DNA from: a virus
DNA length: 64,000 nt
Strand: one strand, 5' to 3'
Virus record (IMG/VR): IMGVR_UViG_3300027867_000003
Coordinates: 1-64,000 of that record
The notes beneath the pieces are model-generated. The model had not been told where the DNA came from. It saw only the letters and a program-made list of their open reading frames with translations, and made no database searches. Positions 9,282 through 17,441 of the stretch are shown piece after piece (the stretch's first letter is position 1; each line of letters starts with the position of its first letter). The translations under genes were made by a program, and so were the position numbers.

Positions 9282-9299
9282 AAAAGGAGCCTCGATCTG

Positions 9300-9767
9300 C
9301 TATTGGGCATAGTGCCAGGCGACAAACATTGGATAAGCAAAATGAGTTGCTTGGGCCGGCGATACGATTGTCGCCGCAACACCACAACTCCCTTTGATCG
9401 GCGAAGCCCCGACGAGTTGCTGGCTCGGCTGCCCATAGCCTGTTGTACCTACAATCATGTTGAAGGTCCAACCAATGCCAGCCAAGTTGGTTGTCGTAAA
9501 AGTCTCTGTTGCCGTGGCGCCGGTGGCATCGGAACCGACAGCGAGAATCAAGCTATCGACGTAGATACAGGAGCTTCCGCTAGAGGGAATTGTGATCGTG
9601 GTTTGAGATTCGTTGACCGAACCGGCCGAAATCAAGACATTAGTTGCTGCGTCGAGTCGAGAGGCGTTTTGCTGAACAGGGGCAGGATTCCCCGCCGTCG
9701 ATTGAGCGAGAGCCAAACTCGGAGTCAAGAACCCGATAATCGCGACGGAGGCGAGTAGTTTCTTCAC
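9300..9767 (-). CDS. secreted virion-like protein
   Basis: 155 aa. A strong signal peptide (MKKLLASVAIIGFLTPSLALA|Q) has a good ribosome-binding site (AAGGAGA) just upstream. The mature protein is Thr/Ser/Gly-rich and beta-like with two well separated cysteines. It lies directly downstream of the fibre-like gene at 9782-10891, which also has a signal peptide. Function unknown. Confidence 0.62.
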   Translation of the reverse strand: MKKLLASVAIIGFLTPSLALAQSTAGNPAPVQQNASRLDAATNVLISAGSVNESQTTITIPSSGSSCIYVDSLILAVGSDATGATATETFTTTNLAGIGWTFNMIVGTTGYGQPSQQLVGASPIKGSCGVAATIVSPAQATHFAYPMFVAWHYAQ

Positions 9768-9781
9768 AGCGTGTCTCCTTG

Positions 9782-10891
9782 TCAGTAAAAGGGGAGGAAG
9801 ATTGGCTGATTTCTAGGACCGACTAGCTGCAACCAGCCTTGAGGCAGCCAATGAGAGTTCATAGGGCCAAACGGACCAAGGCCAAAGACAGTCTGATTAG
9901 CGTTGGGAACAAAGTTCGCCACGATTCCGCCGACCGAAACTGCGGCCGAATTGAGCAAAGAAGCCAAGGTTGATATAGTCGCGAAGCTAGGCACTGAGTT
10001 GGCGCAGCCATTACTTCCACACATTAAGACCGAATTAGAAACACCGACGTTAGTTGATTGAATTGGATTTGTTCCGTTACCTACGAGAACGGCGTTGGCG
10101 GTTAGAAAATTTGTTCCGATTCCTCCCGAGGCAACACTGAGAGTTCCGAAGCTCGGGTCATTTCCGGGACCATTACTGAGTAAGACTTGGCCCGCTGTCC
10201 CGGTGGGGACGGAGCTAAACGGAAGGGACCCTTCTCCAACTAAGACGTTATGAAGACCGAGAGATGATTGCCCAGAGCCGCCATACGACGGCGATATGAC
10301 ACTACCGTTCCAGACACCAGAAGCTATGGTTCCAACGCCCGTTATTCCAGTCGGACCACTCAAACCTGAGTATGTTCCACTGAGCCGTCCCGATGGCAAG
10401 GTTCCTGATGAAATGTTTGAGGCATTGGTCGTATCGGTTGTGGCGCTAGGAGCAAATGCAGTGCCAGCTAATTTACTAACTGTGACCGTCCCAGCAGCAT
10501 TCATCGACACATCGCCGCCTAAGGACAACGATAGCGGGTCGCTACTGGGACCTTGACCAATTAAAATTTGTCCATTTCCCATCGCTGAAAGGACAGTAAT
10601 CGGGCTTGTACCTTCACCGAGAAGAACGCCGTGGGCAGTTAGAGAATTCTGCCCGGTGCCACCACCGGAGACAATTAGGGGCGTTCCAAGAGAAATTGAA
10701 TTGGCTATAATATTACCCGACATATTGATGGCGGCAATGGCCGTAGAGGAAAATAGAATCGAAGACCCGCTCGCGCCACCACCAGTGCAATTATTTCCAA
10801 GGCAATTAGTCTGCGCGAAAGACAGTGATGGATAGACCAGCCCCAACGCCAAGACCGCAGAGTAAGCGAATTTGTTAATTATCTTAGACAT
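9782..10891 (-). CDS. secreted repeat fibre protein
   Basis: 369 aa. Signal peptide (hydrophobic YSAVLALGLVYPSLSFA, then QT), followed by at least three copies of a unit seen in phage tail fibres: GGTGQNSLTAHGVLLGEG, then GGSGQSSLGLHNVLVGEG, then GIGTNFLTANAVLVGNG. Between them are SGTLPSGRLSGTYSG-like turns. The repeat is a known fibre shaft element; the unusual point is the export signal. The start overlaps the upstream methyltransferase gene by eight bases. Confidence 0.7.
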   Translation of the reverse strand: MSKIINKFAYSAVLALGLVYPSLSFAQTNCLGNNCTGGGASGSSILFSSTAIAAINMSGNIIANSISLGTPLIVSGGGTGQNSLTAHGVLLGEGTSPITVLSAMGNGQILIGQGPSSDPLSLSLGGDVSMNAAGTVTVSKLAGTAFAPSATTDTTNASNISSGTLPSGRLSGTYSGLSGPTGITGVGTIASGVWNGSVISPSYGGSGQSSLGLHNVLVGEGSLPFSSVPTGTAGQVLLSNGPGNDPSFGTLSVASGGIGTNFLTANAVLVGNGTNPIQSTNVGVSNSVLMCGSNGCANSVPSFATISTLASLLNSAAVSVGGIVANFVPNANQTVFGLGPFGPMNSHWLPQGWLQLVGPRNQPIFLPFY

Positions 10892-11780
10892 GGGTCTTTT
10901 GAATCACACGACAGGTATCGTCGATGCGGGTCATTTTGACGGGTTTATCGGCGAAATATTCATCGGTGGCCTTTCGTGATCCGTTCCAGCAACCATAGTC
11001 ATCGATAATTAGAATTCCCCCCAGAGATAATCTGGGCCACAGAACCTCTAGTTCGTGTTTCGTAGATTCATACCAATCGGTGTCGAGACGGACGATCGCA
11101 AAAGAATCGGCGGCGAAGTCACGAAGTGTGTCTTCAACACGGCCCTTGTAATATTCGACGAATTTCTCGGGATATTCCGTAGAGGCCATGTTTCGTTGGA
11201 CGTCTTCAAGCGGCTCCTTAATCCAACCCTCTTTCCACTGAGTCATTGCAGAATTGCCACAGGTATCAATGTCATTGACCCCCGCTGCGGTCATGCCCTC
11301 AAATGTGTCGAATAATTGAATTCGACGGGAAACAGGACCTTTAGCCATATTAGCTAAGGCCATCATCATCGACGAGCCACCCTTCCAGACGCCACATTCT
11401 ATGAAGGACCCAGGAATTTTGCTCCGTTCAACATATTCAACTGTCTTATATAAATCGAAGAGTCTTTCTGCCGACGTGAGCGTAAATGGTTTTACCTTGT
11501 CATAGAGGGGCCAAAAATCTTCATCAAAGTCGGCACATCGAATTCGATCCGCGGGAACAGGCGTCAATAGATGAAGGGCATTAAACAGGATTTCAGGAAC
11601 GATCTCCGCAGCACTGGCACCGACGAATGTAAAGTCGTCATCGAGCGGGCGACTCTTTAGGCTACTCTCAACTGCATCGTTTTCATTGTCTGCGAAGGCT
11701 GCCCCTGCCGCAGTGAGCAGTTGCGTTTGACCCATTGATTTTTTGGCGGCCGTAACAGCAGTTACATAGAACTTACTCAT
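10884..11780 (-). CDS. TylF/MycF-like O-methyltransferase
   Basis: 298 aa. The C-terminal 200 residues match the TylF (macrocin O-methyltransferase) family of SAM-dependent sugar methylases: FIECGVWKGGSSMMMA is the SAM-binding motif, followed by LFDTFEGM, LDTDWYESTKHELE and GGILIIDDYGCW with metal-binding acidic residues. Such enzymes methylate sugar hydroxyls. The gene is coupled (ATGA) to a glycosyltransferase-like gene, so a role in building or capping a glycan is likely. Confidence 0.8.
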   Translation of the reverse strand: MSKFYVTAVTAAKKSMGQTQLLTAAGAAFADNENDAVESSLKSRPLDDDFTFVGASAAEIVPEILFNALHLLTPVPADRIRCADFDEDFWPLYDKVKPFTLTSAERLFDLYKTVEYVERSKIPGSFIECGVWKGGSSMMMALANMAKGPVSRRIQLFDTFEGMTAAGVNDIDTCGNSAMTQWKEGWIKEPLEDVQRNMASTEYPEKFVEYYKGRVEDTLRDFAADSFAIVRLDTDWYESTKHELEVLWPRLSLGGILIIDDYGCWNGSRKATDEYFADKPVKMTRIDDTCRVIQKTHV

Positions 11781-12646
11781 TCGGCTGCCTCAGCGGTTTG
11801 TTTGTCAAATTCAGCCTTCATTTCTTTGGCCTTTTGTCTAAATCCATCAAGATTCGGACCTAGAGTTGATCTCCAGACCTTTTGACCCCGATGAGTGAAT
11901 TGGATATCGGGATCAATCCAGACTTCGCCACCCATATCGACCCATTTCTGAGCAAAGGCGTAGTCTTCGCCAGTCCACCATCTGTCGGGAGCGACACCCA
12001 TTTCAAAAATATTTGAATATTCCCCAACCGAATGATCGTGCTCGGTGTCGTAGAATATTCCGCTGATTTTGGTCATTTCCTCCAAAACCCAGCGTTTGAT
12101 TCTCAGAAACCCTGTTGGGACCTTGAAGGCCCTTAGGAGCCCATCTTCGCGCTCAATCAATTTGCCCGTCGCTGTGTCAGCAATTAGATGAACGGGAAAA
12201 TCAAGTTCATCAGACTTCTTGGGATAAATGCCGGCCAAGACACCTTCGGGTCGCCGGATGAATTCAATGACTTTCTCGGCAGGCCATCCCACATCGTCGT
12301 CGATGAAGAAGAAATCACTAGCCTGGGGGAATTTTCTCAGAAAATCCGTCGCCAATTTACTACGGACCTTTGAGAGATACGGATCGCCACCCCGGTAGAG
12401 GCTTCCAAAGGGAATTCCAGCCTCAACGAGTTTGACGAGGGTCCGGGTCCAAGAGTCTAGATATTCGAGACAAACGCTATGATGAAGGGCAGGGGTGGCA
12501 AATAAGACGCCACCAACATTGCTCAATTCTTGCATTGGGGTCTTATATTCATTAGGGTTTGCAACAAGGGGCATCCCCGTGGTTTCGTGTGCAAGTTTCA
12601 AGACCTCATCGAAACCATCGGTGGACTTCTTTTCGTCAGTTGACAT
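11777..12646 (-). CDS. GT-A glycosyltransferase-like protein
   Basis: 289 aa. The fold signature is FFFIDDDVGWP (DxD-type metal site) within a nucleotide-sugar transferase-like core, then GVLAGIYPKK, and a later ENDxF-like acidic region (WWTGEDYAFAQKW). It resembles Anp1/GT2-like phage proteins. It overlaps the methyltransferase gene downstream and a small gene upstream. Substrate unknown; candidates are virion proteins, modified bases or host surface sugars. Confidence 0.72.
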   Translation of the reverse strand: MSTDEKKSTDGFDEVLKLAHETTGMPLVANPNEYKTPMQELSNVGGVLFATPALHHSVCLEYLDSWTRTLVKLVEAGIPFGSLYRGGDPYLSKVRSKLATDFLRKFPQASDFFFIDDDVGWPAEKVIEFIRRPEGVLAGIYPKKSDELDFPVHLIADTATGKLIEREDGLLRAFKVPTGFLRIKRWVLEEMTKISGIFYDTEHDHSVGEYSNIFEMGVAPDRWWTGEDYAFAQKWVDMGGEVWIDPDIQFTHRGQKVWRSTLGPNLDGFRQKAKEMKAEFDKQTAEAAE

Positions 12647-12902
12647 TTGCGGGCCTCATTATGACCTGAGTAAGGATATTTTGTAGCAAATCGTCCTTGA
12701 TTCGATTAACATTGGCATCTAAGAATCTGCATCCTTCAAGACCTGGATCATTCGATTCAGCGTGACCTCTAGTATTTCTAATAGCTTGGTCTTCATCCAT
12801 AGCTATAGTGAGGCAAGCCGAGTGTCGTACTTCATGCCTTTCTCTACCACCTTCTAATTCCGTTACTCTGTCATATAGAAGGGATATGGCAAATAGATCC
12901 AT
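12636..12902 (-). CDS. hypothetical protein, 88 aa
   Basis: Hydrophilic protein with many charged residues and two separated cysteines; no signal peptide or membrane segment. It sits between two glycosyltransferase-like genes and overlaps the one downstream by 11 bases. Slightly AT-rich compared with its neighbours. No family recognised. Confidence 0.5.
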   Translation of the reverse strand: MDLFAISLLYDRVTELEGGRERHEVRHSACLTIAMDEDQAIRNTRGHAESNDPGLEGCRFLDANVNRIKDDLLQNILTQVIMRPANVN

Positions 12903-12903
12903 T

Positions 12904-13785
12904 CTAGGCGGCTTTCTGTAGCTCAGAAATTAGTTTAGGTTCTAGATCGGCAAGAAGGGCGAGGGCTCGGGTCTTGAGTCGCCGATAACGGTCCCCGCCG
13001 TCAGTAGAATTTCCAACTGAGGTCAAAGCTGGATTTGCCCGCATTCCCTCATTGATCCATTGAGAATAGAATTCGATTCGGGGATAACCCCGACGAAGAA
13101 TTTCCTTCCTCCATTCGGGCTCCCGGAACTCGGGATCGTCGATAATTCGACGAGCATCTTGTCGCCGAACAATCTTCAGGGCATCGAAGAGCGTTGACCA
13201 AAAAGCCAAGTCTCGCATTTCTTGAGTTGGCAATTTCTGAGCGATGTCAAGGTGAACATCGGCAAAGGAAATTCGATCAATCAACTTCGCTATATCATCG
13301 ATCCAATGATCCACAAACCAATAGGGAAAATACGGGGGAAAGAAATAGCCCAATTTCGCCGTTAGCTCGTGAGTAAGGGCATAGATTCCGGCAAAAGAGG
13401 CATTTGCCATATGATTTACAACGACACCAATCTTGTCAGGAAATAGACTTGCAGCATCCAAAATCAGTCGATCAAATCCCGGAGTTGCATAGGCGCAGTA
13501 GTCGGCCGAATAGGTATAAACGGAAGAGGGGAACTCTAGGACCCGATTCCATTTCGATCCAATGTCGTCCTCTCGGGGCTTTACCCACGGGATAATTCGG
13601 TCGTCTCGCGGCAGGAAAGGAAGGGCCTCTAGAGAAGCTGAGTCGTCAGAATCGACAGATATGATTAGCTTGGTCGAATTGAGACTTATATTAGGCAGTG
13701 TTCGTCGGACACATTCTAGCATCCGCCCCGGACGACCTCGAGTGCAAAGGTTGATTGCAAGGGTGTCCGGCTCATAAGGCAGCAT
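12904..13785 (-). CDS. glycosyltransferase-like protein
   Basis: 293 aa. It begins with LAINLCTRGRPGRMLECVRR and continues with KLIISVDSDDSA, the N-terminal half of a GT-A fold with a DxD-like SDDS. Later aromatic segments (PYFPYWFVDHWIDD) fit the acceptor side. First gene of the glycan cassette after the terminator at 13896-13939, which suggests the cassette has its own or read-through transcription. Function inferred. Confidence 0.62.
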   Translation of the reverse strand: MLPYEPDTLAINLCTRGRPGRMLECVRRTLPNISLNSTKLIISVDSDDSASLEALPFLPRDDRIIPWVKPREDDIGSKWNRVLEFPSSVYTYSADYCAYATPGFDRLILDAASLFPDKIGVVVNHMANASFAGIYALTHELTAKLGYFFPPYFPYWFVDHWIDDIAKLIDRISFADVHLDIAQKLPTQEMRDLAFWSTLFDALKIVRRQDARRIIDDPEFREPEWRKEILRRGYPRIEFYSQWINEGMRANPALTSVGNSTDGGDRYRRLKTRALALLADLEPKLISELQKAA

Positions 13786-13895
13786 TTACAACGTTCCCCC
13801 TAACCATTTCTTGCAACGTCGGCAATAATTACCGCCAGTCGAGTCGTCGTGCATTGGTGGCCACGGATGCCCGAATAATCGACATAAAAGCCTAG

Positions 13896-13939
13896 AAAAA
13901 AAGGTGGAGCTGGAATCAAGAAGCATAATTCCAGCTCCA
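13896..13939 (-). terminator. rho-independent terminator
   Basis: On the minus strand a perfect 12-bp stem (arms 13928-13939 and 13905-13916, TGGAGCTGGAAT and its complement) with an 11-base loop is followed within two bases by seven U residues (13902-13896). It lies just after the stop of the repeat protein gene at 13975, so it should end or thin transcription from the capsid genes before the glycan cassette. Confidence 0.88.
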
Positions 13940-13974
13940 GTCTTCCATAGCAACCACTCTATGGAATTTCGCCC

Positions 13975-15345
13975 TTAGGAACCTGCAACCAAACCGTTTG
14001 CTACTAGGGCGGTCCGAATTGCAGTAAGAAGGTTTGCCGACTGGGCCTCCTGTGGCGAAATGGTCTGAATCCAGCCCGCCCCGGTATCGATGTTTCCAAC
14101 TTGGAAGTTGGCAACCGAATAAACACCGGAGGGCGGCGTCGCCGTCGTTGCGCCCGTGTTGGCAAAAGTCAGATAGAGGGTATTTGCCGCCGAAGTCCGA
14201 GCACCGACTAGGCCGAGACCCGCCGGCATGGTCGAGGGTGGATTGACCCAAACAGGACTATTGACCGTTAGGCCCGTCACGGTGAAGGATTGCTCTGCTG
14301 TGGTCGAAGCAGCAACGCCAGTTGGCGTAAGGGCCGGCGCATAGGTTACGCAGGGGGCCGCCGGATTCGGACGGAATAGCGTAATCCCATATATCTCAGC
14401 AGTCGCTGAGGGCGTGATAGCCGTGGTTGACGTGTTGCCGTAGGTCACAGCCAAGGAGGTTGCCCCTGCAATTCGGGCACCCCCCATAAGGACCGTTGTC
14501 TCAGCTGAGGGCTTAGTGATTCCGACAATTGCGTCGGTCGTCGCGAGGCCAGCAACGGTGTAAGTTAGTTCCTTAACCGTGACAACGCTCTGATTCCCAG
14601 TAATCAGCTCTTCGACCAAAATGTTGTTGTTCGTCGCATCGAGGCCAGCGACTTGCCAAACAGTATAGCCCTCCGATGCAGTCGGTGTCACTGACGACGC
14701 ACCAACATTCATAAATGTAATGCCGACTTGATTCGCTGCTGCGACTCGAACGCCGGCAACATCAAGGCCACCCTGAGAAGAAGGCTTCATAACCTGAACG
14801 ACAGAGCCGGCCTGAATCCCCGGAACAGTGAAGACCTGTTCAGCCGTCGTATTGGGCAAAACGGGAGCCGGCGACAGAGTCACAACGTTCGAGACCATGC
14901 CACGAAGAACAACGGCCCGATAGACTTCACCAGCAGTCGGGCTTACGGCGCCGGAAGAGAGATTCGAGAACGAGACTGCAATAGAGTTTGTTCCACTGAC
15001 GCGGACATTTCCAACCCCAACACCAGCCTGGGCCGTAGGCTTGTTGACATAGATCAGGTCACCAGCTTGAGGAATAACCGAAGCGGTGCCACCAATGACG
15101 GTCGTTAGACCAGTTTCCCAGGTCGAGTTTGCCGCAACAGCATGGGGGGTAGCAACGAAGAAGAAAGTGCCAACCAAGCCAGCAGCTTCGCCCTTGGCGA
15201 CAGCAGCAAACGCGCCACCAGATGCCTGAGGTTGGGGCGTTGCGCCATAAAAAGCGATGAGGTCGGCAGGGCTCTGACCAAGAACTGTGCCAGCCGTATT
15301 CCCGTCGCTGAGCTGACGGACCTGAGTCGAGGAAGAGAGGGGCAT
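13975..15345 (-). CDS. protein of four tandem beta-domain repeats
   Basis: 456 aa. After an N-terminal 30 residues it consists of about four repeats of 85-95 residues. Each contains TAEQxFTV-like starts, a KPS/PPS turn (VMKPSSQGGL, ITKPSAETTV, VNPPSTMPAGL), a G.R(V/I/T)...AN..x(V/L).F.N strand pair and a TPTAxxxY ending. The C-terminus is alpha-helical. Very likely a virion surface protein (decoration or head fibre) because it follows the coat gene. It ends 36 bases before a strong terminator, consistent with high expression. Confidence 0.65.
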   Translation of the reverse strand: MPLSSSTQVRQLSDGNTAGTVLGQSPADLIAFYGATPQPQASGGAFAAVAKGEAAGLVGTFFFVATPHAVAANSTWETGLTTVIGGTASVIPQAGDLIYVNKPTAQAGVGVGNVRVSGTNSIAVSFSNLSSGAVSPTAGEVYRAVVLRGMVSNVVTLSPAPVLPNTTAEQVFTVPGIQAGSVVQVMKPSSQGGLDVAGVRVAAANQVGITFMNVGASSVTPTASEGYTVWQVAGLDATNNNILVEELITGNQSVVTVKELTYTVAGLATTDAIVGITKPSAETTVLMGGARIAGATSLAVTYGNTSTTAITPSATAEIYGITLFRPNPAAPCVTYAPALTPTGVAASTTAEQSFTVTGLTVNSPVWVNPPSTMPAGLGLVGARTSAANTLYLTFANTGATTATPPSGVYSVANFQVGNIDTGAGWIQTISPQEAQSANLLTAIRTALVANGLVAGS

Positions 15346-15359
15346 CGAAAGGTCTCCTA

Positions 15360-15665
15360 TTAACCGATGATCGGAACTACGGGCAGAACGGAGGGGTTAG
15401 ACCAGGTCCGCTCTGCCCCAAGTCGGATCTGGTTGTTGATTGCGGCCCGGAATTCGACGGCCAATGAATGGGGAATTTTTGGGCCAACGGGAATTGTGCC
15501 CCGAGTTATGTCATCAACCCAAACCTGATAGAGAGGTTCGGGGATGATATTGGGTCGAAGCATTTCCCGTTGTTCATCTCGGGAGAGCTTGTTAAAAGGA
15601 CGATAATCGGGAAATCCAACCGGAGTCCCCCCACTAGCCCGAACTGAGGGTTTCAGTTTAGTCAT
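15360..15665 (-). CDS. hypothetical protein, 101 aa
   Basis: Basic, proline-rich protein; the middle (LSRDEQREMLRPNIIPEPLYQVW) is helical. The start overlaps the stop of the small HTH gene upstream (ATGA). It lies between coat and the repeat protein. No family recognised; possibly a head-associated protein. Confidence 0.55.
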   Translation of the reverse strand: MTKLKPSVRASGGTPVGFPDYRPFNKLSRDEQREMLRPNIIPEPLYQVWVDDITRGTIPVGPKIPHSLAVEFRAAINNQIRLGAERTWSNPSVLPVVPIIG

Positions 15666-15880
15666 TCAAATAAGTCCCCTATGTCTATTGCCAAGTCGGT
15701 TTTAATCTTTCGGGGACCTCTTGGGGATGATGTGTCGAGAATCGGATCACCCCCTAAATCCCTCCAGCTTCGCCCTTTTCTTGTGTCGGTTATAGTTGGT
15801 TGGCTGATATTATATCGCTTAGCTAGAACGCTGGTTGTAAACAACGAGCCAACTATACCATGAACCGCTGAGCTTGGCAA
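15662..15880 (-). CDS. small HTH protein with C-terminal AIDIGDLFE tag
   Basis: 72 aa from a TTG at 15880; no ATG is available and the frame stays open further upstream to a stop. Residues 18-42 (VLAKRYNISQPTITDTRKGR) form a helix-turn-helix of the kind found at the end of HNH endonucleases. The AT-richer upstream DNA suggests a decayed endonuclease of which only the DNA-binding part survives. The protein ends in AIDIGDLFE, the tag seen on many right-arm proteins (see findings). It interrupts the capsid operon between coat and downstream genes. Confidence 0.55.
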   Translation of the reverse strand: MPSSAVHGIVGSLFTTSVLAKRYNISQPTITDTRKGRSWRDLGGDPILDTSSPRGPRKIKTDLAIDIGDLFE

Positions 15881-16036
15881 GCCTAATTCTCCATCTAATT
15901 CGGGATAGTATTTAGAACATCATTATCGATAGCAAATAGGGAATACGTCATTGTTTAGGTCGGAGGGTGTCGTATGACTAATCTGGTCGCCAGATACATC
16001 ATACAACACCAATCCGTCCAAACAAGCAAAGTCGGA

Positions 16037-17242
16037 TCAATTCGTGAGTCGAACGCCGAGTTCGGGATAGAAGCTGGACGTTCCGTACAAAATGTCGATG
16101 CGAGCTGGAAAAACGTCGTTCTGAATGTCGAACGCTCTAATAATTCGCATCGAGACGTTCTTATAATTCTCTCTCGCAGCGAAATCAACCCCTTCGGGAA
16201 TTTCCATCGGCACGGTCACGAGCCCGAAGGTGTCGCGAACGAAGGCCAGATTCTGGGCCACGGTGGCATTCTGTGTCCCAAGGACCGTGATAGCAGCGAG
16301 GTTGGCCGGAAGCGCATCGACCGTGGCATAGGGATTCGTGTTCGGCGCGGTGCCGACCACAGAGATCGACGGCGAGATCGGAATCACAGCATTTCCACTT
16401 CCGTCGGAATTAACCGCCGCCGTGACGACAAAGTTCTGGAGATTCCCCGTCGAAACTCGCGATTGCGGATTGATCGCATGGACACCGGCGATCGTGAAGA
16501 CATTGCCGGGGAGCAGAAGATTCGTGACGCTGGCGGTCCAACCATTGGTCACGAGTGACGAGCCGGTTTGGTTGGCGCCATTGACCACGCCGGCCGAAGT
16601 GCCCCAAGCACCGAGGGTCTCGGACTGGACGTTCTGGTCTCCATAAATCTCGAAGTTCGCAATGTTGGCGAGGAAGCCCTTGAGGGCAGGCTCGGCAACG
16701 GAGCGAACATAGAGGGAGATCAGGGCGGCATCAACGGACCAATAAGCGGCCGGATTGAGAACGAGATAGCGTCCGTCCTGCGGCACTGCTCCTTCGTCCA
16801 TCCGTTGGCCAACCGCCGCGACACTAGAATAGGAATTGGGCAAAGTCCCTGTGGTGCCCACTTTATTCCAAACGGCACTCCAATTGCCCATCACGTCGTA
16901 GTCGAGGCGGTTGGCGAGGGCCGCAGCGCCCGGCTTAAGATAGCGTTCGCTGAATTCCTCGATCGTCAGCGTCAGTTCGGTCGAACTGAATTCGAAATCC
17001 ACATGGCGCTGATTGGAAATGGAGATTGAAGTCGACGGCTCAGTGATGTTCTGAATCTGGAGACCTGGTCCAGTCGAAACCGTGAACCGATTGGGTTTGC
17101 GAACTGTCAGGGATGAGCCGATTTTGACGAACTGGTTTTCGAACTGTCGGTTAACCTTGCCGGTCATGACAAGGTTATTTTCGAGGAACACCAGTGTCTC
17201 TTTGCTGATGATGCTCGGGGTCAGAGTATTGTTGGAGGGCAT
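16037..17242 (-). CDS. major capsid protein, P22 coat (gp5) family
   Basis: 401 aa (P22 coat is 430). N-terminal KETLVFLENNLVMTGKVNRQ and FVKIGSSLTVRKPNRF, and C-terminal VSMRIIRAFDIQNDVFPARI then YPELGVRL, are hallmarks of the P22-type coat protein with the HK97 fold. A scaffold gene lies immediately upstream, as in P22. The middle (about 225-330) holds the inserted beta domain. Start ATG at 17242 is the only good choice. Confidence 0.88.
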   Translation of the reverse strand: MPSNNTLTPSIISKETLVFLENNLVMTGKVNRQFENQFVKIGSSLTVRKPNRFTVSTGPGLQIQNITEPSTSISISNQRHVDFEFSSTELTLTIEEFSERYLKPGAAALANRLDYDVMGNWSAVWNKVGTTGTLPNSYSSVAAVGQRMDEGAVPQDGRYLVLNPAAYWSVDAALISLYVRSVAEPALKGFLANIANFEIYGDQNVQSETLGAWGTSAGVVNGANQTGSSLVTNGWTASVTNLLLPGNVFTIAGVHAINPQSRVSTGNLQNFVVTAAVNSDGSGNAVIPISPSISVVGTAPNTNPYATVDALPANLAAITVLGTQNATVAQNLAFVRDTFGLVTVPMEIPEGVDFAARENYKNVSMRIIRAFDIQNDVFPARIDILYGTSSFYPELGVRLTN

Positions 17243-17441
17243 AGGTTAATTCCTCGCGAAGCGAATTGACAAAAGACCAGAGTTTCCAACTCCAGCCAGT
17301 TCTTGGGTTGAGTAACGCCTCCGCGAAGAGGACCGAAGCCCTCGGCCTAGGTTATACCGCCTAGTGTCGGTTGAGTACGACGCCCTCCGGCGAGAAAACG
17401 GACCCGAGATCAGAGTTCCCGGTGAACTCAGTGTTCAGATC

